DNA from: Candidatus Saccharicenans sp.
Lineage (GTDB): Bacteria; Acidobacteriota; Aminicenantia; Aminicenantales; Saccharicenantaceae
Assembly (NCBI GenBank): GCA_024653405.1
Contig: JANLGB010000040.1
Location: forward strand, 1 to 13,640
Length of the DNA stretch: 13,640 bases
Reading direction: 5' to 3'
Of the stretch, positions 8,842 to 13,640 are shown piece after piece. The translations under genes were made by a program, and so were the position numbers. The stretch's first letter is position 1. Each line of letters starts with the position of its first letter. Under the pieces are notes generated by a model that was not told the origin of the DNA, did not search any database, and saw only the letters and a program-made list of their open reading frames with translations.

Positions 8842-10206
8842 ATGCACAAAGAATATTTAACTGTTTCTAACATCGTCGGTCCCCTGGTCATAGTAGAGAA
8901 GATTGCCGACGTCAAATACAACGAGCTGGTGGAAATAGAAGACTCCCGGGGCAACCTGCGCCGCGGGACGGTGCTGGAAGTCTCGACCGAACAGGCTGTG
9001 GTCCAGGTGTTTGAAGGAACAGTCGGCCTGGACATCGATAAGTCCCGGGTCAGGTTCCTGGGTCGTTCCCAGCAGCTGCCGGTTTCCGAGGAAATCATCG
9101 GCCGGGTGTTTGATGGCTCCGGCCGGCCGCGGGATAGCGGGCCGCAGATTATCGCCCGCCGACGGTTGGACATTAACGGCAGCCCCATCAACCCTGATGC
9201 CCGCGATTATCCTTCCGAATTCATCCAGACCGGGATATCGGCCATCGACGGGATGAACCCGCTGGTCCGCGGCCAGAAGCTGCCGATTTTTTCTGGCAGC
9301 GGCCTGCCGCATCCTCGGATAGCCGCCCAGATAGCCCGGCAGGCTAAGGTCCTGGGCAAGGAAGAAAAATTCGCCGTGGTCTTTGCGGCCATGGGCATCA
9401 CCTTCGAGGAAGCCAATTTCTTCATCGAGGATTTCCGCAACACCGGGGCCCTGGAGAGAGCTGTCCTGTTTCTCAACCTGGCCAACGAGCCGGCCATTGA
9501 AAGAATTGCCACCCCGCGCCTGGCTCTGACCTGTGCTGAGTATCTGGCTTTTGAACTGGATATGCACGTGCTGGTTATCCTGGTGGACATGACTTTTTAC
9601 GCCGAAGCCCTGCGGGAAATATCGGCGGCCAGGAAAGAGATCCCCGGGCGTCGAGGTTACCCTGGTTATCTCTATACCGACCTGGCCACCATGTACGAGC
9701 GGGCCGGCAGGATAAAAGGGAAAAAAGGTTCCATCACCATGATTCCCATCCTGACCATGCCTGAGGATGACAAGACCCACCCCATTCCCGACCTGACCGG
9801 CTACATCACTGAGGGCCAGATTATTCTCAGCCGGGAACTGCATCGCAAGGGCATCTATCCGCCGATTGACGTCCTACCCAGCCTATCGCGTTTAAAAGAT
9901 AAAGGAATAGGCAGCGGCAAAACCAGAGAGGACCATGCCGATGTCCTGAACCAGCTGTTTGCCTGCTACGCTCGCGGCAAGGAAGCCAGGGAACTGGCCT
10001 TGATCCTGGGCGAAGCGGCCCTCAGCGACCTGGACCGCCTGTACCTCAAGTTCGCTGACCTGTTTGAGACGGAGTTTGTCCGGCAGGGCGAGTTCCAGGC
10101 CCGGACCATCGAAGAGACGATTGACCTGGGCTGGAAGTTGATGCGGCTGCTACCGAAGAAAGAATTGAAAAGAATCAGGCCGGAATACCTGGAGAAATAT
10201 TACTGA
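8842..10206 (+). CDS. ntpB: V-type ATP synthase subunit B (regulatory, non-catalytic)
   Basis: A 454-aa non-catalytic head subunit that alternates with A. It lacks a Walker A P-loop ([16 protein letters not shown] occupies that position), as is normal for [17 protein letters not shown] and [35 protein letters not shown] are B-subunit signatures. The motif [23 protein letters not shown] contains the arginine finger Arg350, which completes the A-subunit active site; E. hirae NtpB has its arginine finger at the same number. The start was chosen at the ATG at 8842: AGGTGA (8831-8836) is 5 nt upstream of it, whereas the in-frame GTG at 8833 falls within that site. It lies 12 nt after ntpA. Confidence 0.98.
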   Translation: MHKEYLTVSNIVGPLVIVEKIADVKYNELVEIEDSRGNLRRGTVLEVSTEQAVVQVFEGTVGLDIDKSRVRFLGRSQQLPVSEEIIGRVFDGSGRPRDSGPQIIARRRLDINGSPINPDARDYPSEFIQTGISAIDGMNPLVRGQKLPIFSGSGLPHPRIAAQIARQAKVLGKEEKFAVVFAAMGITFEEANFFIEDFRNTGALERAVLFLNLANEPAIERIATPRLALTCAEYLAFELDMHVLVILVDMTFYAEALREISAARKEIPGRRGYPGYLYTDLATMYERAGRIKGKKGSITMIPILTMPEDDKTHPIPDLTGYITEGQIILSRELHRKGIYPPIDVLPSLSRLKDKGIGSGKTREDHADVLNQLFACYARGKEARELALILGEAALSDLDRLYLKFADLFETEFVRQGEFQARTIEETIDLGWKLMRLLPKKELKRIRPEYLEKYY

Positions 10207-10238
10207 GCTAATGACAGCCGGGAGAAGTAACCACAGCC

Positions 10239-10850
10239 ATGAAGCTTAAAGTTAACCCCAACCGGATGGAGCTGCTGCGGCTGCGGCGGCGTCTGGCCCT
10301 GGCCGAGCGGGGACACAAACTGCTCAAGGACAAGCTGGAAGAGCTGATGCGGCAGATGCTGGAGACCGCGCGCCGGCTGGCCGAGCTGCACGAGAAGGTA
10401 GACCGGGAATTTGAAATTATCACCCGGGCCACGGCCATCGTCCGGATTGCACAACCAGCTTCCGAAATTTCCGAATTGCTGGAAGAAGGTGAATTGCAAC
10501 TGGCTCTGGATAAAGGTCGGCTGCTGAACCTGGTTGTGCCAGAGTTCCAGTTGACGGCCTTTCGGACTGGTGCTTACGACTTGTTCCTGACCGAGAGCGA
10601 GCTGGATGTGGCCGTCAAGCATTTTCAGAAAGTCCTGCCGCAGTTGCTGGAATTCTGCAGCCTCTGGAAAAAGCTGGAGTTGCTGGCTCATGAAATCGAA
10701 GTGACCAGAAGAAGGGTCAATGCCCTGGAATACATATTGATCCCTAGCCTTAAGGAAACCATCAGGGCTATCTCCTCGCGCCTGGAAGAAATTGAACGTT
10801 CTTACCAGGTGCAGTTGATGCGAGTGAAGGAGATAGTTCGCCACCACTAA
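10239..10850 (+). CDS. ntpD: V-type ATPase central shaft subunit D
   Basis: A 203-aa rotor axle protein, an antiparallel coiled coil inserted into the A3B3 head. The N-terminal NPNRMELLRLRRRLALAERGHKLLKDKLEEL is the family hallmark 'P.+..LL.L+..L..A..GH.LLK.K...L'. The C-terminal RRRVNALEYILIPSLKETIRAISSRLEEIER (about 162-192) is the matching return helix. The length is normal (about 200-215 aa). A GGAG at 10221-10224 is rather far (14 nt) from the ATG, so translation may be weaker here. It is the last gene of the operon. No ntpH- or ntpJ-like gene follows, unlike in E. hirae. Confidence 0.97.
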   Translation: MKLKVNPNRMELLRLRRRLALAERGHKLLKDKLEELMRQMLETARRLAELHEKVDREFEIITRATAIVRIAQPASEISELLEEGELQLALDKGRLLNLVVPEFQLTAFRTGAYDLFLTESELDVAVKHFQKVLPQLLEFCSLWKKLELLAHEIEVTRRRVNALEYILIPSLKETIRAISSRLEEIERSYQVQLMRVKEIVRHH

Positions 10851-10873
10851 TAGTGGTTGTAAATTCCTTTACA
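10843..10873. repeat. Two small inverted repeats at the end of the ntp operon
   Basis: A perfect 15-nt palindrome, ACCACTA-A-TAGTGGT (10843-10857), overlaps the ntpD stop codon. A second one follows directly: TGTAAA-ttcc-TTTACA (10858-10873). Neither is followed by a run of T on the plus strand (A-rich sequence follows), so they are not convincing intrinsic terminators. They may be weak 3'-end hairpins or a protein-binding site. Confidence 0.3.
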
Positions 10874-10904
10874 CAAAAAAAAGTATAAAAAAGCCAAAAA
10901 AGTA

Positions 10905-10932
10905 TTGACAACCGGAAAAAATGCTGTATATA
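10905..10932 (+). promoter_or_regulatory. Strong predicted promoter of the ATP-grasp/GNAT cluster
   Basis: A perfect TTGACA (10905-10910) is followed after 16 nt by TATATA (10927-10932), in a strongly AT-rich spacer that contrasts with the GC-rich genes around it. The expected start is near 10939-10940, leaving a leader of about 93 nt. This makes the downstream cluster a separate transcription unit from the ATPase operon. Confidence 0.65.
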
Positions 10933-10975
10933 TACAATTGAAAATGAAAAATAAAAATGAGACTGAAAGCGGCGA

Positions 10976-11012
10976 TTAAAAAATTTTCGGGGGAATGCAT
11001 TTAAAAAATTTT
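10976..11012. repeat. 12-bp AT-only direct repeat in the leader of the ATP-grasp cluster
   Basis: TTAAAAAATTTT occurs exactly at 10976-10987 and again at 11001-11012, 25 bp start to start, with a G-rich stretch (CGGGGG) between. The core AAAATTTT is self-complementary, so the copies could also pair imperfectly with each other. The repeat lies downstream of the predicted transcription start, within the untranslated leader. Its function is unknown; a regulator site or RNA structure is possible. Confidence 0.4.
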
Positions 11013-11032
11013 TAACCACGAGAGAACGAAAG

Positions 11033-12151
11033 ATGAAAATCGCTTTGCTTTTCAGCTCCAAGCAGGGAATGGCCAGAACGCTGGCCCCATTTATTTTTGA
11101 AGAGAGAGTGGAAGAAGGGGAAGAGCCCCCACCTGATTTGCTGGCTGAATGTGACAGCGATGAAACCATCGCCGCCGTTGAGCGAGCTCTGAAACAATTT
11201 CACCAGGTAGTCCTGATTGAATCCGATGACCGAGCTTACCTCCGGCTGATGGAGGAAAAACCCGACCTGGTCTTCAACATGGCCGAAAGACTTTTCGGCC
11301 CCAACCGGGAATCGCATATACCCACCATCTGTGAAATGCTCAACATTCCCTACACCGGCTCTGACCCGCTGACTCTGGGGCTCTGCCTGGACAAATCTCG
11401 GGCCAAAGAAATTCTGAGTTACCACGGCATCCCCAATCCCGAATTCCTGGTAATAGAAAGGGTCGAAGATATCCCGGCCAGATTGAGCTACCCGCTGATT
11501 GTTAAACCGCTTTACGAGGGATCCAGCAAGGGCATCAAGGATAATTCGGTGGTCGCCAACCGCCGGGAACTGAAAGCCAAAATAAAAGAAATAAATAAGC
11601 TGTACCAGCAGCCGGTGATAGTGGAAAAGTTCCTGAGCGGCCGGGAATTCACCGTCGGGGTTCTGGGTAATTACCCGGAGCTGGAAATTCTGCCGATAGT
11701 TGAGATTGATCACTCCCAATTGCCGCCCGGGGCCAGGCCTATCTATTCCTACGAAGCTAAGTGGGTCTGGGACCGGCCCGACCAGCCCCTGGAAATTTTC
11801 CGTTGCCCGGCCGACCTGCCGAGAAAATTAAAAAGTGAGATAGAAGACCTTGTCAGGAAAACCTGTCGGATATTGAGAATAAGGGATTGGGCCCGGATTG
11901 ATGTCAGGCTCGACGCCCAGGGTGTGCCCAACATTCTGGAAATCAATCCGCTGCCTGGGATCCTGCCCAACCCCGAGGACAACTCCTGCCTGCCAAAAGC
12001 GGCCCGGGCCGCTGGCTATAGCTATGACCAGCTCATCAACCGGGTGGTCTTAGAAGCCAGCCGGAGATACGGTTTACCGCTGGCTGACTACAGGGAAGCT
12101 TTCCAGCCGTCCGCCAACTCCCTGGGAGCTGGAGGAGCCGATGGCCACTGA
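11033..12151 (+). CDS. D-Ala-D-Ala-ligase-like ATP-grasp enzyme, first of a tandem pair
   Basis: A 372-aa ATP-grasp carboxylate-amine ligase of the Ddl superfamily (COG1181-like). It would join two amino-acid-type substrates through an acyl phosphate. Seen: FNMAERLFGPNRESHIPTICEMLNIPYTGSDPLTL..CLDK (81-121), ATP-binding VKPLYEGSSKGI (157-168), IVEKFLSGREFTVGVL (196-211) and the metal-binding ARIDVRL...NILEINPLPGI (287-310). The Ddl-like tail DNSCLPKAARAAG follows. The canonical Ddl substrate motif 'HG..GEDG' is replaced by ERLFGPNRES, so it is probably not the peptidoglycan D-Ala-D-Ala ligase; the substrate is unknown. The insert YSYEAKW (238-244) is shared with the next gene. The ATG has only a weak AGAG site (11021-11024). 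The last 11 nt overlap the second ligase. Confidence 0.88.
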   Translation: MKIALLFSSKQGMARTLAPFIFEERVEEGEEPPPDLLAECDSDETIAAVERALKQFHQVVLIESDDRAYLRLMEEKPDLVFNMAERLFGPNRESHIPTICEMLNIPYTGSDPLTLGLCLDKSRAKEILSYHGIPNPEFLVIERVEDIPARLSYPLIVKPLYEGSSKGIKDNSVVANRRELKAKIKEINKLYQQPVIVEKFLSGREFTVGVLGNYPELEILPIVEIDHSQLPPGARPIYSYEAKWVWDRPDQPLEIFRCPADLPRKLKSEIEDLVRKTCRILRIRDWARIDVRLDAQGVPNILEINPLPGILPNPEDNSCLPKAARAAGYSYDQLINRVVLEASRRYGLPLADYREAFQPSANSLGAGGADGH

Positions 12152-13172
12152 CAGCCTCAAAGTCGGAGTGGCTTTCAACACCTACGAGCCTTTCATCTAC
12201 CGCCCGGAAAAAGTTTCCGAGGACTCGGTGGCCAGGGTGGCCGAGGTGGTCTGCGAAACTCTGAATCAGACCGGGGTGGAAGCCACTCTGGTGCCGCTGC
12301 AGAGAAGCATGTTCACCTTCCTGCGGCGGCTCAAAGAGCTGAACGTGGAGGTGGTGGTCAACCTGTGCGAAGGCTTCTTCGGCAATCCCCGGTGGGAAGC
12401 CAACGTGGCCGCGGTGATGGAAATGCTGCACATTCCCTTTACCGGAAACGGCTCGCGGACTCTGGCCCTCTGCCAGGATAAACACCAGGCCAAGGCCATC
12501 CTCAGCTCCTTCGACCTGCCGGTGGCTTCCAGCCAGCTGATCACTTCGGCCGAGGAAATGGTCGACCTCAAGTTCCCGGTAATCGTCAAGCCCAATTCCG
12601 AGGATGCCAGCGTAGGAGTCCATCCGGAATCGGTGGTGCACGACCCGGAAGCCCTGGCTGCCAGGGTGGAAAAGATAGTCAAGACCTACAACCAGCCGGC
12701 CATCGTCGAAGAGTATATCGACGGTCGCGAATTCAACGTGGCCGTCCTGGAAGACAGCGAGCCCCGGGCCTTGCCGGTTTCCGAGATAGATTTTTCTAAG
12801 ATGCCGGAAGGCTATCCCCACATCTGCAGTTACGAGGCCAAGTGGTATCCGGATCACATCCTCTACAAGTCGACTCCGCCCATCTGCCCGGCTCCGATCA
12901 AAAAAGAACTCAGCCTGAAGCTGCAGGATCTGGCAGTGAGTGCCTTCAAGGCCATGGGTTGCCGCGATTATGCCCGGGTGGATTTCCGCATGAACCACCA
13001 GGGTGAGGTTTTCATCCTGGAAGTTAACCCCAACCCGGACATCAGCCTGGATGCCGGTTATGCCCGGGCCCTGAAGGCCGCCGGCATCGATTATGCGGAT
13101 TTCTGGAAGCTGCTGATTGCCAACGCCAGGAAAAGGAAAGAAGGCAATGTTACGGCCAATGGCAAGAACTGA
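12141..13172 (+). CDS. D-Ala-D-Ala-ligase-like ATP-grasp enzyme, second of a tandem pair
   Basis: A 343-aa paralogue of the preceding ligase. Seen: VVNLCEGFFGNPRWEANVAAVMEMLHIPFTGN...QDK (72-114), VKPNSEDASVGV (149-160), IVEEYIDGREFNVAVL (188-203), CSYEAKW (229-235) and ARVDFRM...FILEVNPNPDIS (278-302). The Glu-x-Asn metal ligands (Glu294, Asn296) are kept. It differs at the substrate end: NPDISLDAGYARALKAAG replaces the Ddl-like 'PG...S..P' tail of its partner, and the Gly-rich 'HG..GEDG' motif is again missing (CEGFFGNPRWEA). The two ligases therefore probably act on different substrates, perhaps in sequence. GGAGGAG (12131-12137) directly precedes the ATG inside the first ligase gene, so the pair is translationally coupled. 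Confidence 0.88.
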   Translation: MATDSLKVGVAFNTYEPFIYRPEKVSEDSVARVAEVVCETLNQTGVEATLVPLQRSMFTFLRRLKELNVEVVVNLCEGFFGNPRWEANVAAVMEMLHIPFTGNGSRTLALCQDKHQAKAILSSFDLPVASSQLITSAEEMVDLKFPVIVKPNSEDASVGVHPESVVHDPEALAARVEKIVKTYNQPAIVEEYIDGREFNVAVLEDSEPRALPVSEIDFSKMPEGYPHICSYEAKWYPDHILYKSTPPICPAPIKKELSLKLQDLAVSAFKAMGCRDYARVDFRMNHQGEVFILEVNPNPDISLDAGYARALKAAGIDYADFWKLLIANARKRKEGNVTANGKN

Positions 13173-13629
13173 CCGCCAGCCGGTGCTCGACCTCATCCGG
13201 TCCACCGGGTTTTTTACGGCCGCGGAGTTCCAGGTGGCCGAGGAATTGATAGATATTTATCTCAACAATCCGGAGCAACACGACTATTTAATAGTGGTGG
13301 TGGAAAATGACCAAGGACAGGTGGCTGGCTACATGACTTACGGACCCACCCCCCTGACCGAGGGCACCTGGGACCTGTACTGGATCGCAGTGGCGCCTGA
13401 GGCTCAGGGCCGGGGCTATGGTCAGCAGTTGGTGGGATGGCTGGAAGATGAAGTGAAGAGAAATAATGGTCGTCTGGTTTTGATAGAAACCTCTTCCCAG
13501 CCCAAGTATCAACCGACCAGGAAATTCTATGAAAAACTTGGATATACCGAAATTGCCCGTATCCGGGATTTTTACCGTCCCGGAGACGACCGGGTGATCT
13601 TCGGAAAATATTTTCGCTCAAAGGAGTGA
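13147..13629 (+). CDS. GNAT-family N-acetyltransferase, overlapping the second ATP-grasp gene
   Basis: A 160-aa GNAT enzyme. It should transfer an acetyl or other acyl group from CoA to an amine. Seen: N-terminal LRPMARTDRQPVLDLIRSTGFF (2-23), beta-strand DLYWIAVAPEAQGRGYGQQL (76-95) with the pyrophosphate-binding Q-G-R-G-Y-G at 87-92, and the C-terminal ETSSQPKYQPTRKFYEKLGYTEIARIRDFYRPGDDRVIFGKYF. The ATG at 13147 was chosen because the conserved domain starts there. A TTG at 13117 would add ten unconserved residues, and an ATG at 13159 would cut the first strand. It overlaps the second ligase by 26 nt, so the three genes form one operon. The acceptor is probably a product or substrate of the ligases (inference). 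Confidence 0.9.
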   Translation: MLRPMARTDRQPVLDLIRSTGFFTAAEFQVAEELIDIYLNNPEQHDYLIVVVENDQGQVAGYMTYGPTPLTEGTWDLYWIAVAPEAQGRGYGQQLVGWLEDEVKRNNGRLVLIETSSQPKYQPTRKFYEKLGYTEIARIRDFYRPGDDRVIFGKYFRSKE

Positions 13630-13633
13630 GAAA

Positions 13634-13639
13634 AGGAGA
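13634..13639 (+). promoter_or_regulatory. Ribosome-binding-site-like AAGGAG at the window edge
   Basis: AAGGAG lies just after the GNAT stop codon and ends one base before the window edge. It is at the right distance to serve a start codon a few bases beyond the window. This suggests that the ATP-grasp/GNAT operon continues with at least one more gene. Confidence 0.45.
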
Positions 13640-13640
13640 C

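Noticed and set aside
8857..9843. Long open frame on the minus strand inside ntpB (328 codons)
   Set aside because: It lies wholly antisense to a clear V-ATPase B subunit. Its product is Gln/Gly/His/Pro-rich with no domain, as expected for the reverse frame of a GC-rich gene.
12036..13205. 389-codon open frame on the minus strand across the second ligase
   Set aside because: It is antisense to a well-supported ATP-grasp gene and has low-complexity His/Gly/Asp-rich composition with no family resemblance. It is a GC-driven shadow.

Overview
The 13.6 kb window has dense, short-gapped genes and GC-rich, GCC/CGG/CTG-heavy codon use. It appears to come from an anaerobic, Gram-negative-type bacterium. 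One gene encodes a secreted beta-barrel protein with a signal peptide, which implies an outer membrane. The ATP synthase locus is V/A-type in the Enterococcus ntp order. Candidatus Aminicenantes or another deep diderm lineage would fit, but this is a guess; the sequence alone does not fix the taxon.

Layout. (1) 1-726, minus strand: 3'-truncated queC (7-cyano-7-deazaguanine synthase). It is divergent from an outer-membrane beta-barrel gene (948-1652), and the 221-nt region between them carries a plausible promoter for each. (2) 1813-2610: a 265-aa protein of unknown family. (3) 2717-10850: a nine-gene V-type ATPase operon, all on the plus strand, in the order ntpF-I-K-E-C-G-A-B-D. It has its own promoter (TTAACA-16-TATAAT) and tight or overlapping junctions. 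The K (rotor ring) subunit keeps the full set of Na+ ligands known from Enterococcus hirae NtpK, so a sodium-coupled enzyme is predicted. Subunits E and C are clearly shorter than usual. (4) 10851-11032: an AT-rich spacer with a near-consensus sigma70-type promoter and a long leader holding a 12-bp direct repeat. (5) 11033-13629: two tandem, overlapping D-Ala-D-Ala-ligase-like ATP-grasp enzymes followed by a GNAT acetyltransferase. A ribosome-binding-site-like sequence at the very end suggests that this operon continues beyond the window.

How the genes work together. The ntp genes encode one membrane machine: the A3B3 catalytic head, the D/F(NtpG)/C central shaft, the E/G-type peripheral stalks (NtpE, NtpF), and the I/K ion-translocating membrane part. 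The downstream cluster looks like a small-molecule pathway. Two amino-acid ligases of the Ddl superfamily, both lacking the canonical Ddl N-terminal signature, plus an N-acetyltransferase could assemble and cap a short peptide or amino-acid conjugate. This cluster is the best candidate in the window for undescribed biology. No tRNA, rRNA, CRISPR array, insertion sequence or phage gene was seen.
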